Assembly (NCBI RefSeq): GCF_016638705.1
Contig: NZ_CP067341.1
Span: forward strand, 3,661,501-3,725,500
Source: Lysinibacillus agricola
GTDB lineage: Bacteria > Bacillota > Bacilli > Bacillales_A > Planococcaceae
Reading direction: 5' to 3'
Length of the DNA stretch: 64,000 nt
Numbering within the stretch: position 1 is the stretch's first letter; every line of letters begins with the position of its first letter. Below the pieces are notes generated by a model. The model was not told the DNA's origin. It worked only from the letters and a program-made list of their open reading frames with translations, and searched no databases. A program made the position numbers and the translations under genes. Positions 26,970 through 36,538 of this stretch are shown piece by piece.

Positions 26970-28451
26970 TTATTTTTTCTTACAAAGTGTACCCGAACTT
27001 TTATTATTATGCTCTGGGTGATTATAGGATCTAAACTCCACTGGATCAGCTACATTATGTTTTCCCCGTACATTGTTCAAATCGTCAAGTGCTTGCTGTT
27101 CTCTTTTAATAGGTGATCCATCTTTTTTTGTTTTCCCGACATTACCCCACTTTTTATTACCATCAGCATCTCTATAAATTATATCTGGTCGTCTACCTTG
27201 TTTATTACCTCCTGGCGTTTCAATAAGCGTTTCCTGTCTTCTTCCTCCACCATTTAGAACTGTACCACCATTTGCCTCGACTTCATCGCCCCAAGCCTTT
27301 ATCATTTCATTATGTGGTCCTTTACCATCTGTCTTAGGTCCTCGTTTAGCTAATCCAAATGGATCAATCCAAATATTTGGATCATGTACATAACTATAAA
27401 GTTTAATGCCACCAGATAAACCAATCGGGTCTGGCTGTGTATACATTCCCTCACTTGGAGAGTAGTATCGGAATCTGTTGAAATATAATCCTGTCTCAAC
27501 ATCTTCATACTGTCCTTGATAACGGAATGGAATAAAGTTTTTCTCACCTGTAAATTCATTCACTCTACCGTAGATATCAAGCTCAGCCGACCAAACTTTA
27601 TTACCTTCTTCATCATAAGCTTCGACAGGCGTTCCTAGATAATCACTAATGATGCTGTAATTACCTTCATTCGTGATTTTAGCTGAAGGTACGAACCCAT
27701 CGTTAAATACCCATGTGACTAGATTATCTACTATTTCGGAGTCAGTCTGTAATGAAGATTCAACTAGATTTTCAAATTTCTCTGAATCATTCTGCGTGAA
27801 ACACTCATGTAGGATAGTATTCCCATCCCAAACGAAACTTGTTGTTTTCTCGTCAGAACACTTCTCTATTCGTCTACCTAGCGGGTCATACTTAAAAGTA
27901 ACTTCTGTGTTGTCTGGTTTGATGACCTTCGACATCATGCCATTGCCATAGTACTCGTACTTCCACGTATCACCATTCTTCTCAAATTTCTGAATCAGAT
28001 TACCTTCATCATCATAAGAGAATGTTGCCTCTTTCGTTTCAAGCAATCTGCTGCCTGCACCATAGACACGATCTTTCTTTTCTTTTGTTTCATATAAATT
28101 CCCTACATCATCGAAACTTCGGTGTAAGAAGTCAAATTGACCGCCTTGATTGGACCAGACGAGGTTACTGAACTCATCGTAACCATAGGTAACCTTTACA
28201 CCAGTTAACTCGTTTACAATGCTTCGCAAGCGCTGATTGACGTCCCAATTATATGCGCGTCTTCGTGTATCACCGTTTTGACTACTTATTCTATGGTGTG
28301 TTGGTCTACCTGCTACATCATACTGCCACTTGCTAATGACATCTCCTGGTAAGATCCTTTCAATCTCTTGACCAAGTTCATTGTATTGCATTGATGCTGT
28401 CCAAAGGGCTTGCTCTGAGCGAGAAGCCGTGATTTGCGACACATTACCCAT
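26970..28451 (-). CDS. Displaced Rhs tip 4 with restriction-endonuclease-fold toxin
   Basis: 493 aa. The Rhs core is recognisable from about 28518, but a CAG-to-TAG change at 28503-28505 leaves a start at the GTAATG-context ATG (MGNVSQITASRSEQ). The core ends with RYYSPSEGMYTQPDPIGLSG and DPFGLA near 365. The tip has GPHNEMIKAWGDEVEANGG, then GRRPDIIYRDADGNKKWGNVGK and REQQALDDL. This is a PD-(D/E)xK-type restriction-endonuclease-like toxin (Tox-REase group), predicted DNase. It has no delivery part of its own. Confidence 0.75.
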   Translation of the reverse strand: MGNVSQITASRSEQALWTASMQYNELGQEIERILPGDVISKWQYDVAGRPTHHRISSQNGDTRRRAYNWDVNQRLRSIVNELTGVKVTYGYDEFSNLVWSNQGGQFDFLHRSFDDVGNLYETKEKKDRVYGAGSRLLETKEATFSYDDEGNLIQKFEKNGDTWKYEYYGNGMMSKVIKPDNTEVTFKYDPLGRRIEKCSDEKTTSFVWDGNTILHECFTQNDSEKFENLVESSLQTDSEIVDNLVTWVFNDGFVPSAKITNEGNYSIISDYLGTPVEAYDEEGNKVWSAELDIYGRVNEFTGEKNFIPFRYQGQYEDVETGLYFNRFRYYSPSEGMYTQPDPIGLSGGIKLYSYVHDPNIWIDPFGLAKRGPKTDGKGPHNEMIKAWGDEVEANGGTVLNGGGRRQETLIETPGGNKQGRRPDIIYRDADGNKKWGNVGKTKKDGSPIKREQQALDDLNNVRGKHNVADPVEFRSYNHPEHNNKSSGTLCKKK

Positions 28452-28658
28452 TTCATTACGAGCGACATCGATTCTTGCACCTAAGCTTCTCGTAATCTAT
28501 GAATGGTTGCCTAAAACTGATATTAACTTTTTAAATTATAAAAAATAACTATTTTCTGAATTTAGGCGACACCATGTCTCAATGTCTCAAAACTTTAATA
28601 TCAAAGTTTCGAGCGATTTCGGTAATAAACAAGTAAAAAAACTTAATTCCAACACAAA

Positions 28659-28706
28659 AACATATGTAAAGAAAGACTTATACGTCTTTTTTACATATGT
28701 TTTTTT
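28659..28706 (-). terminator. Terminator between cassettes 3 and 4
   Basis: AAAAACATATGTAAA pairs with TTTACATATGTTTTTTT, with an inner AAGAC/GTCTT stem. It lies 100 bases after the SUKH immunity stop. Confidence 0.85.
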
Positions 28707-28806
28707 AATCTTTATTAAATCCATTAAATAACACAAAAGACTTGTAATACTGTTGTTTCTTTATTTTTATATTATTGTTGGTTAAAACTCACTTCTTTAT
28801 TATATC

Positions 28807-29256
28807 TTAATATTTACGTTCTTCTTCTTCATCATCTAGTATATGATTAAAAAAGTCAGAAAAATTCTCCCATACATCTGGCTCGGAAATAAAATCTTGC
28901 TCCTCTAATTTAGTTATTTCTACAGAATCTAGCCAAATGATTGATGGTTTGTTTTCTGTATCCATAACAATAATACTTTCATCTTGTTCAGCAATAACAA
29001 CAAACCTACTCGGTAAACCAACGGCCTCTCTAATTCTCAAAGTTTCTCCAATAAGATTTGTTGAATCAGAAAATAAAAAAGAATGTATATTTTTCCCTCC
29101 AACATCTCCTCCACTGTAGAAACTAGATACTTCACGAAAATCATTAGGTAGTTTTATTTGAAGATCATATTCGATTTTATCCAAGTAATCATTAGAAATT
29201 CCATCAATATCGTATAAAACTCTGTATTTATTTAGCAATTCATTCATATCATTCAT
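28807..29256 (-). CDS. SMI1/KNR4 (SUKH) immunity protein for the LHH toxin
   Basis: 149 aa. SUKH features: DYLDKIEYDLQIKLPNDFRE, SSFYSGGDVGG, FVVIAEQDESIIVMDTEN, then an acidic tail (ILDDEEEERKY). It follows the LHH-nuclease Rhs tip by 24 bases, a pairing well known in polymorphic toxin loci. It probably binds and blocks that nuclease in the cytoplasm. Confidence 0.8.
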   Translation of the reverse strand: MNDMNELLNKYRVLYDIDGISNDYLDKIEYDLQIKLPNDFREVSSFYSGGDVGGKNIHSFLFSDSTNLIGETLRIREAVGLPSRFVVIAEQDESIIVMDTENKPSIIWLDSVEITKLEEQDFISEPDVWENFSDFFNHILDDEEEERKY

Positions 29257-29280
29257 TATATTTCCACCTCTTCTAAAAAA

Positions 29281-31433
29281 TTATGATTTACATCGGGTTT
29301 TCCAATATTCTCGTGTATCGACATCAAATTTCGGCCTATTTATCGGATAATTAGGATGTGGTTTATTTCTCCCAAATTGACTATGCAATATATCTTGCCC
29401 ATACTTTCCAACACCATGATAACGAGTACTTGCTTCTACTAATGCTCCTCTCGAATCTTGACCTAGATGATGTAATGTTGCAAAACTACCATCCGATAGT
29501 TGTGGTGCTTTTCCGTATTTATTTGCCGCATCCCTATTCGTCATACCAATATACCTTTTATCACCTGCACTTCTAATTTCATCCCAATTAATATCATCTC
29601 TTTGATACACATCATATGTTTGTCTAGTTCCCTTTGGTCTTGTTGCAGTCCAAATAACTTTTTTCCAATTTATCAAGCCAAACGGATCCAGCTCCATGAG
29701 AGGGTCACTAACATATCCATATAACGTTGGATTATTCCCCGCTAGCCTAATAGGGTCTTGTTGTGTGTAAATCCCCTCACTTGGTGAGTAATATCGGAAT
29801 CTGTTGTAATATAATCCGATTTCCACGTCTTCATACTGCCCTTGATAACGGAATGGAATGAAATCCTTTTCACCTGCAAACTCTATTACTCGCCCATAAA
29901 TATCAAGCTCAGCCGACCAAACCTTTTTACCTTCTTCATCATAAGCTTCGACAGGCGTTCCAAGATAATCACTAATAATACTGTAATAACCTTCATCCGT
30001 AATTTTAGCAGAAGGTACGAACCCATCGTTAAATACCCATGTGACTAGATTCTCTGGTATTTCAGACTTATTCTCTGAGGAATACTCAACTGGATTTTCT
30101 AATTTATCTGAATCATTCTGCAAGAAATACTCATGTAGGATAGTATTCCCATCCCATACGAATCTCATAGTTTTCTCGTTAGAACTCTTCTCTATTCGTC
30201 TACCTAGCGAGTCATACTTGAAAGTAACTTCTACCTTGTCTGGTTTTATGACCTTCGACATCATGCCATTGCCATAGTATTCGTACTTCCACGTATCACC
30301 ATTCTTCTCAACTTTCTGAATCAGATTCCCTTCATCATCATAAGAGAATGTTGCCTCTCTCGTTTCAAGCAATCTACTTCCGGCACCATAGACACGATCG
30401 GTCTTTTCTTTCGTTTCATACAAATTCCCGACATCATCAACACTGCGGTGTAAGAAATCAAATTGACCGCCTTGATTGGACCAAACGAGATTACTGAATT
30501 CATCGTAGCCATAGGTAACTTTTACACCCGTTAACTCGTTGACCATACTTCGTAATCGATGATTGACGTCCCAATTATACGCGCGTCATCGTGTATCGCG
30601 GTTTTGACTACTTATTCGGTGGTGTGTTGGCCTACCCGTAGTATCATACTGCCATTTGCTGATGACATCCCCTGGTAGGATTCTTTCAATTTCTTGACCG
30701 AGTTCATTGTACTGCATTGATGCTGTCCAATTTTCTTGCTCTAAACGAGAAGCCGTGATTTGCGACACATTCCCCATCTCATTACGAGCGACATCGATTT
30801 TTGCACCTAAGCTACTCGTAATCTGTGAACGGCTGCCTAATTCATCATAACTACTCGTAATCCAATGGTCATTTTGCCACTCCTTGATCACTTGTCCAGA
30901 TGGGTCTCGCTCCAGTTTTACTTTCACATGCTCATTTTCAGTCTCAATTAAAGAACCATTTTTGTCATAGCCAAACGTTTCCCAGGTATCATCATAATAA
31001 TCAGCTCGAATGACATTCCCTATACCATCATGTTGATATGCTGTCCAACGATCACCTGGACGTTGAATTCTCTGAACCAATCCCGCCAGACTTCGCTCAT
31101 ATGTTCTTTCAATCTCATCAAAGCCAATCTCCTTGACGATATTACCTTTCGCATCACGTTCAAACTGATACGCTTCGCCTTTTTCATTGATGACAGCGGT
31201 TAACTGCTCCTCCGTATCATAGGTGAATTTAACTTTCTTTCCACCTTGTTCTCGAGCCTTCAAGCTGCCAAGAATGGTGTAATCAAAGGCTACTTGCGTA
31301 TGGTTATCTTTCGCAAAAACAACATCATCATAGGCATCGTACTTTAATTGAACGTCGTTACCATCTGGAAGATTTGCCCATACAAGGCGATTCAAGTTAT
31401 CATAACGGAATTTCTCTGTGGCCCCTAGAGGAT
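29281..31433 (-). pseudogene. Displaced Rhs tip 3 with LHH nuclease toxin, nonsense-mutated
   Basis: The Rhs core runs from GATEKFRYDNLNRL (31422) to DPFGLINW and is interrupted by one in-frame TGA near 30585 (RDTR-stop-RAYNW), where the full-length gene has AGA. A shorter ORF restarts at 30546. The tip carries FATLHHLGQDSRGALVEAST and VGKYGQDILHSQFGRNKPHP, the LHH signature of HNH/endonuclease VII toxins (predicted nuclease). A 275-bp insertion precedes the core. Confidence 0.8.
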
Positions 31434-31708
31434 AAATACGCTTATAAGTACGTACAATTACGTTCGAATAACCATGTACATTTTTGCTCACCAATGTATA
31501 TTACAACTTTACTTGGAGTGGCGAGCATGATAGCCTTGTTCGGCTAGCCAGCCCTTGTAGTAGCTGGGTTTTGGCTGCCGATTCATGCGAGTAGAGGTCT
31601 CCATGTCAAGTTGTAATTATTCATACACATGAATAGAGAAGTACATTTTGAGCGAAAGTGTACATGCTTAGACAAGCAAAAATGTACATCTCGATGCGGA
31701 CATTTATA
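31434..31708. mobile_element. 275-bp non-coding insertion flanked by a 9-bp target duplication
   Basis: CTAGAGGAT occurs at 31425-31433 and again at 31709-31717; the uninterrupted Rhs gene has a single matching site (CTAGCGGAT near 38667-38675). Inside, ATGTACATTTTTGCT occurs near both ends in inverted orientation, with further TGTACA-containing repeats near the right end, like the multiple transposase sites of IS21-type ends. The centre (31501-31616) is bounded by an 18-bp imperfect inverted repeat and folds into a branched structure. No ORF. Confidence 0.7.
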
Positions 31709-31826
31709 CTAGAGGATTGGTCGTTGTTGTGCAGTTACCACGACGGTCATAAGTCCTTGTCGAACTCGTCCCGTCTGGCAATGTTACTTGACTCAGGTTC
31801 AGATCAGCATCATAAGCTAAGCTTTA
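31709..31826 (-). pseudogene. Rhs core remnant upstream of the small insertion
   Basis: Reads SLAYDADLNLSQVTLPDGTS then RTYDRRGNCTTTTNPL on the minus strand, colinear with the full-length Rhs gene and ending at the 9-bp duplication. Homology stops at about 31826, the outer boundary of displaced cassette 3. Confidence 0.8.
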
Positions 31827-31881
31827 GTTAGATTTATATCAACATTCTTTTTAAGTTTAGGTCTTTATTACGAAAGATTAA

Positions 31882-31920
31882 AAGGGCAATAAAATCCTTT
31901 TAAATGGATTTATTGCCCTT
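31882..31920. terminator. Hairpin after the cassette 2b immunity gene
   Basis: AAGGGCAATAAAATCC pairs with GGATTTATTGCCCTT with one unpaired base. It separates the immunity gene (stop 32074) from the next Rhs remnant. Confidence 0.75.
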
Positions 31921-32073
31921 GTTAAATTTAACTTCAAATCTTTTAATACACTAAAGATCTGTTACAGAATAGATTCCCTATTGTATTTTCTTATCTATGG
32001 TAATTCTATTGACGTTACAACCTTTAGCAAAATGTGTTTTATCAGTTTTTTAGAATACTATCTAATCTAATTT

Positions 32074-32658
32074 TTAATCCATATCTGCCACATTAAAGTT
32101 GTATCTTTCATCTTCGCGTGGATCATTAAAACCTTCAAATTCATTTACTTTAACAAGAGAAAACAAAAAACCAAAATTCGCATTAGGATAATCTAATTTA
32201 TTCTTACGTGCATAGCCCTTTATAGATACCGAATATTTACCAGAAGATACATTATACCCAAATCCAGAATTTAATGTAATTCCATCTAATGTTTGATACG
32301 ATACTTCATCATTTCCTATAAATTTATTTTTATCGAATTCATAAAATAAACCCATACTAGCAATCCATAATGTATCTTGAACTTCAATATTGAAGTCATG
32401 ATATACTAATTTTTCCTCCCATTCATCGTCAAATGATTGATTATAGTTATCAAGCTTGATTACATATTTTATAGAGTCTATGGGTAAAAAAGGAATCCAT
32501 ATACCTTCAGTAAGTAAAGTTAAATATCGATTATGATTATCCTGAAAATTCTTTAATAGTTTTTTTGACCTAACTTTTTTTTTTTTAAAAAAATCTTCTA
32601 ATACGTCTAATGAAAATAAACAAATGCCGTAACTTGAGACAGTTAAAACTCTATCCAT
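32074..32658 (-). CDS. Immunity protein candidate for the HHLMPRS toxin fragment
   Basis: 195 aa from the ATG at 32658 (AAAGGAGATATTATT); the longer frame to 32700 overlaps the toxin. The sequence (MDRVLTVSSYGICLFSLDVL; GLFYEFDKNKFIGNDEVSYQ; GYNVSSGKYSVSIKGYARK) is soluble, beta-rich and not assigned to a family I can name. The end of it resembles a jellyroll-like repeat. Its place directly after a toxin fragment indicates an immunity role. Confidence 0.55.
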   Translation of the reverse strand: MDRVLTVSSYGICLFSLDVLEDFFKKKKVRSKKLLKNFQDNHNRYLTLLTEGIWIPFLPIDSIKYVIKLDNYNQSFDDEWEEKLVYHDFNIEVQDTLWIASMGLFYEFDKNKFIGNDEVSYQTLDGITLNSGFGYNVSSGKYSVSIKGYARKNKLDYPNANFGFLFSLVKVNEFEGFNDPREDERYNFNVADMD

Positions 32659-32677
32659 AATAATATCTCCTTTTCTT

Positions 32678-33130
32678 CTATTTACAAGGAATTTTCCCAT
32701 TTGAATGTAACTCTTTTATTTTATCTAATGCTTCTGCAGGGGTTAAATTTTCGAATAACCTATCATCAGTGTATGGTATTTTCAAATAACCTTTAACGTC
32801 AATATCTTTGTATGCTTTAGCAGCTTTGTCAAAAAATTCATCAGCTGTTCCAGTATATTTTGAACCGTGATAAGGTATTCCTTCTTCTATAAGTTCTCTA
32901 TGCAATTTTTTGTGAAGATCTGCTGTTCCAGCTCCTTTATCTGGATACCATGCAATCGAAGTTTTTTGGCTTAATTCTGTAATACCTAAAGCCCCAGCTA
33001 TTGATCTCGGCATCAAATGATGACCCATACCTGTTCAGCAACATTTTCAAAATATTCATGAATATGAATTACTCTATGGTAAGCTCCAGGTTGTAAACTA
33101 TTTCGATCTAAATGTTTCAAAATAACCCCA
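32678..33130 (-). pseudogene. Coreless HNH-type toxin fragment (cassette 2b)
   Basis: An open stretch (32678-33028) reads GHHLMPRSIAGALGITELSQ, ADLHKKLHRELIEEGIPYHG and further helices, an HNH/endonuclease-type toxin end with a HH motif. A second frame just upstream (ISADNGVILKHLDRNSLQPG, HRVIHIHEYFENVAEQ) runs into it out of frame near 33025. The Rhs core is missing. It is the end of a toxin gene left after recombination, still followed by an immunity gene. Confidence 0.6.
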
Positions 33131-33198
33131 TTATCTGCACTAATATTTCGGGAAAGACATATGAGAAAAAGGTCTTATTAAGGTAAATAAAATTCATT

Positions 33199-33246
33199 AA
33201 AAAGAGTAGCAATAAAACCCTGCTCGGGATTTAAGCTACTCTTTTT
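33199..33246. terminator. Terminator between cassettes 2 and 2b
   Basis: AAAAAGAGTAGC and GCTACTCTTTTT form a perfect stem with A and T runs on both sides. Confidence 0.85.
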
Positions 33247-33317
33247 ATTTGCTATATAAACATTACCAACCTAGAATTTTATCAAAAAGTTGATATCCAT
33301 ATTCTACAACCCATGCT

Positions 33318-33719
33318 TTATTCTAATTGAGAACATTCATATAACAAATTATTTTTAAAGTCATCCGCAGACACCCTTACAACTTCTGGATTTTCTGGTA
33401 CTTTAAATACAACCACATACGTTCCATCATCTGACATATTGGGTAATATTTCTTCTAAAAGTGTATTTAAATATATTTTTTGTGGTTTACAGTTTTCCCA
33501 TTCATCTCCTATACATTTCATAGCGTACTCTTTAAATGGCCAAATAGGCATTGAAAGATTTCCCTCTTCATCTGAAGTTGTAACAAACCCATCATTTAAT
33601 TTCAAAGACCACGCCTCTTCCCAGTCTGCAATACGTTTTACAGAGTAAATATATCTATCTCTAGCTGATTTTTTTATCATAGCTTTAAACTCTGGACTTG
33701 ATTCAAATCCTCCACTCAT
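33318..33719 (-). CDS. DUF2750 family immunity protein
   Basis: 133 aa. Features of DUF2750: RYIYSVKRIADWEEAWSL, then LSMPIWPFKEYAMKCIGDEW and YLNTLLEEILPNMSDDG. DUF2750 proteins are frequent partners of nuclease tips in toxin loci. It lies ten bases after the stop of Rhs tip 2 and is the likely antidote to that toxin. Confidence 0.75.
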   Translation of the reverse strand: MSGGFESSPEFKAMIKKSARDRYIYSVKRIADWEEAWSLKLNDGFVTTSDEEGNLSMPIWPFKEYAMKCIGDEWENCKPQKIYLNTLLEEILPNMSDDGTYVVVFKVPENPEVVRVSADDFKNNLLYECSQLE

Positions 33720-33729
33720 ATTAAACTCC

Positions 33730-35838
33730 TCATTTCTTCTTTTTTATTAAACAAGGTGCTTTCTTACTCGCTCCTTCTTTATTTTTTCTTCCTTTGTCGT
33801 CAAGTACATGTTGATTTTTATGATCCTGAATAACTTTAAGATCCGAGTGCATATAATCATAACCTTTGTCTGACTCATATCCATACCAATGAGCTAATTC
33901 AAAGCCTATAGGATTACGCACATTTCTAATAACTTTTCCATTTCCTCTTTTCTTCCCTAATCTATTTAATTCTTGTCGCATCCAGCCTCTAACATATCTT
34001 GGCTGCTTCGGATCATTGACCAGTGCTTTTAACCTTTGCTGTTTCTTTCCTCGACCAGCAGAAAGACCAAAAGGATCTATCCAAAAATTAGGATCACCAA
34101 CATAACTATATAACGTCGGATTATCTCCCATAGATCCAATTGGATCTTGCTGAGTATAAATCCCTTCGCTTGGAGCATAGTATCGGAAATTATTGTAGTA
34201 AAGCCCTATCTCAATATCCTCATATTGACCTTGATAACGGAAAGGAACGAAATCCTTTTCACCAATAAGTACTTTAACTCGTCCATAAATATCTAATTCA
34301 CCTGACCAGACTCTACTTCCTTCTGAATCATATGCTTCAACAGGCGTTCCAAGGTGATCTGTGATAATACTAAATTTCCCTTGTTTCGTGAGTTTAGCAG
34401 ACAGTATGAATGTTTCAGGATCGAATATCCAAGTTACAAGACTTTTAGGAATTCCACCCGAATCATGATTTTCAATGTTAGTAGATGTACTTCTAACATT
34501 CAGGTCACTAGCATCGTCAACCCATTCATGCAAAATCGTATTCCCATCCCACACGAAATGAGTAGTTTTTCCCTCACAACTCTTTTCAACACGCCTACCT
34601 AATGGATCATACTTAAACGTAACTTCCTTAACCAAGTTGCTCTTTGAAAAAAGAACAACTTTAGACATCATCCCACTGCCATTGTATTCGTACTTCCACG
34701 TATCGCCATTATTCTCAACTTTCTGAATCAGATTACCTTCATCATCATAAGAGAATGTTGCCTCGCTTGTTTCAAGTAATCTGCTTCCCGCACCATAAAC
34801 ACGATCTGTCTTTTCTTTCGTTTCATACAAATTCCCGACATCATCGACACTGCGGTGTAAGAAATCAAATTGTCCGCCTTGATTGGACCAAACGAGGTTA
34901 CTGAATTCATCGTAACCATAGGTAACTTTTACACCTGTTAACTCGTTGATCATACTTCGTAAGCGATAATTGACATCCCAATTATACAGGCGTCTTCGTG
35001 TGTCACGATTTTGACTACTTATGCGGTGATGTGTCGGTCTACCGGTTACATCATACTGCCATTTGCTAATAACATCCCCTGGTAAGATTCTTTCAATTTC
35101 TTGACCGAGTTCATTGTACTGCATAGATGCTGTCCAATATTCTTGCTCTAGACGAGAAGCCGTGATTCGTGACACATTGCCCATTTCATTACGAACGACA
35201 TCTATTTTTGCCCCCAGGCTACTCGTAATCTGTGAACGGTTGCCTAATTCATCATAAGTGCTCGCAATCCAATGATCATTTTGCCATTCCTTGATCACTT
35301 GTCCAGATGGGTCTCGCACCAACTTTCCGTTAACATGTTTATTCTCAGTCTCCATTAACAAGCCGTTTTTGTCATAGCCAAACGTTTCCCAAGTGTCATC
35401 ATAATAATCAGCTCGAATAACATTCCCTAGACCATCATGCTGATATGTTGTCCAACGATCGCCTGGACGTTGAATTCGCTGAACCAATCCTGCCAGACTT
35501 CGCTCATACGTTTTTTCAATATCATCAAAGCCGATTTCCTTGATGATATTCCCTTTCGCATCACGTTCAAACTGATACGCTTCGCCTTTTTCATTGACTA
35601 CAGCATTTAACTGTTCTTCTGTATCATAGGTGAATTTAACTTTCTTCCCACCTTGTTCTCGTGCTATCAAGCTGCCAAGAATGGTGTAATCAAAGGCTAC
35701 TTGCGTATGGTTATCTTTCGCTAAAACAATATCGTCATAGGCATTGTACTTTAATTGCACGTCGTTACCATCTGAAAGATTTGCCCGTACAAGGCGATTC
35801 AAGTTATCATAACGGAATTTTTCTGTGGAACCAAGTAG
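33730..35838 (-). CDS. Displaced Rhs tip 2 with type-8-like HNH toxin
   Basis: The ORF begins at a TTG (35802), but Rhs homology starts at LGSTEKF (about 35835) after an in-frame stop, so this is an orphan tip. The core ends RYYAPSEGIYTQQDPIGSMG, DPFGLS. The tip has RNPIGFELAHWYGYESDKGY, DYMHSDLKVIQDHKNQHVLD and a lysine-rich end, resembling polymorphic toxin type 8 (HNH-like nuclease). Its core differs more from the full-length gene than that of tip 3 does. Immunity gene DUF2750 follows. Confidence 0.75.
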   Translation of the reverse strand, partial: LLGSTEKFRYDNLNRLVRANLSDGNDVQLKYNAYDDIVLAKDNHTQVAFDYTILGSLIAREQGGKKVKFTYDTEEQLNAVVNEKGEAYQFERDAKGNIIKEIGFDDIEKTYERSLAGLVQRIQRPGDRWTTYQHDGLGNVIRADYYDDTWETFGYDKNGLLMETENKHVNGKLVRDPSGQVIKEWQNDHWIASTYDELGNRSQITSSLGAKIDVVRNEMGNVSRITASRLEQEYWTASMQYNELGQEIERILPGDVISKWQYDVTGRPTHHRISSQNRDTRRRLYNWDVNYRLRSMINELTGVKVTYGYDEFSNLVWSNQGGQFDFLHRSVDDVGNLYETKEKTDRVYGAGSRLLETSEATFSYDDEGNLIQKVENNGDTWKYEYNGSGMMSKVVLFSKSNLVKEVTFKYDPLGRRVEKSCEGKTTHFVWDGNTILHEWVDDASDLNVRSTSTNIENHDSGGIPKSLVTWIFDPETFILSAKLTKQGKFSIITDHLGTPVEAYDSEGSRVWSGELDIYGRVKVLIGEKDFVPFRYQGQYEDIEIGLYYNNFRYYAPSEGIYTQQDPIGSMGDNPTLYSYVGDPNFWIDPFGLSAGRGKKQQRLKALVNDPKQPRYVRGWMRQELNRLGKKRGNGKVIRNVRNPIGFELAHWYGYESDKGYDYMHSDLKVIQDHKNQHVLDDKGRKNKEGASKKAPCLIKKKK

Positions 35839-36060
35839 TTATCGGTAAATTCCACCCAGACCTATCGTACTTGCTGTGTCAACCAAAAAGTAGATTTTTC
35901 ATGGGAATAGCTTGAAGATATGCGCATCCATCTCGCTCTATCCCCATACCTTCATAAGTATTTATCGAAGAAAAAGTACTGTCGCAGCATTGCTGGCAGT
36001 TACCAAACACAAATACCCACCGCACTAATATGTAAAAGTTTATGAATCATTATTCACAAA
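35839..36060. other. Non-coding junction sequence upstream of Rhs tip 2
   Basis: The sequence between Rhs tip 2 and the active locus has no ORF with support. It is less AT-rich than typical spacers here and reads like the end of a mobile element (short stop-broken frames such as RARWMRISSSYSHEK on the minus strand). I cannot assign it. It abuts the same Rhs codon region (LGxTEKF) as the small insertion in cassette 3. Confidence 0.3.
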
Positions 36061-36103
36061 CGCCTTAATTGCAGATTCTAGAGGGAGTGGTTGCTAATAT
36101 TTA

Positions 36104-36130
36104 AAAATCCCTGCCTCAGATGAAGCAGGG
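36104..36130 (-). terminator. Terminator of the active Rhs-immunity pair
   Basis: CCCTGC pairs with GCAGGG, and on the minus strand is followed by ATTTTTAA, about 90 bases after the immunity stop. Confidence 0.7.
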
Positions 36131-36218
36131 GAGTAAATATACGGAATAAGATAATCTCTTTTCTGACAGAAAAATACAATGAATTGGCTCAAAATTTTTT
36201 ACATATACTCTAACATTT

Positions 36219-36527
36219 TTAATAGTCAAACAATTCATTAGCCAGTTGAGAAATTTTTTGAACAGCATCTTCAATATGATTTTGTTCATCAAAAGAGTAT
36301 TTATCTTCGTTAAAATAAAAGTAATTACTTATATCTACAAACGATAATGCAAGTTTTTTGGGAACAACATCTAAATTCTTATATTCGACTATTAATAACT
36401 GCATCGCTGTGACTAATTCATTAAATCTATCCTCATTCAATCCTTCACCTCTTCTTAATTGTATTAAAATTGAATCCTCTCCTAAAATATTTTCATAAAC
36501 AAAATTTAAAGCTTCATTCTTATTCAT
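36219..36527 (-). CDS. Immunity protein for the active Rhs tip
   Basis: 102 aa from the ATG at 36527 with AAAGGAGATT directly upstream (the site overlaps the Rhs stop). All-helical: NEALNFVYENILGEDSILIQ, then ELVTAMQLLIVEYKNLDVVP and HIEDAVQKISQLANELFDY. I do not recognise a named family. Its tight coupling to the toxin gene supports it being the antidote to the ADP-ribosyltransferase-like tip. Confidence 0.65.
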   Translation of the reverse strand: MNKNEALNFVYENILGEDSILIQLRRGEGLNEDRFNELVTAMQLLIVEYKNLDVVPKKLALSFVDISNYFYFNEDKYSFDEQNHIEDAVQKISQLANELFDY

Positions 36528-36538
36528 AAAAATCTCCT

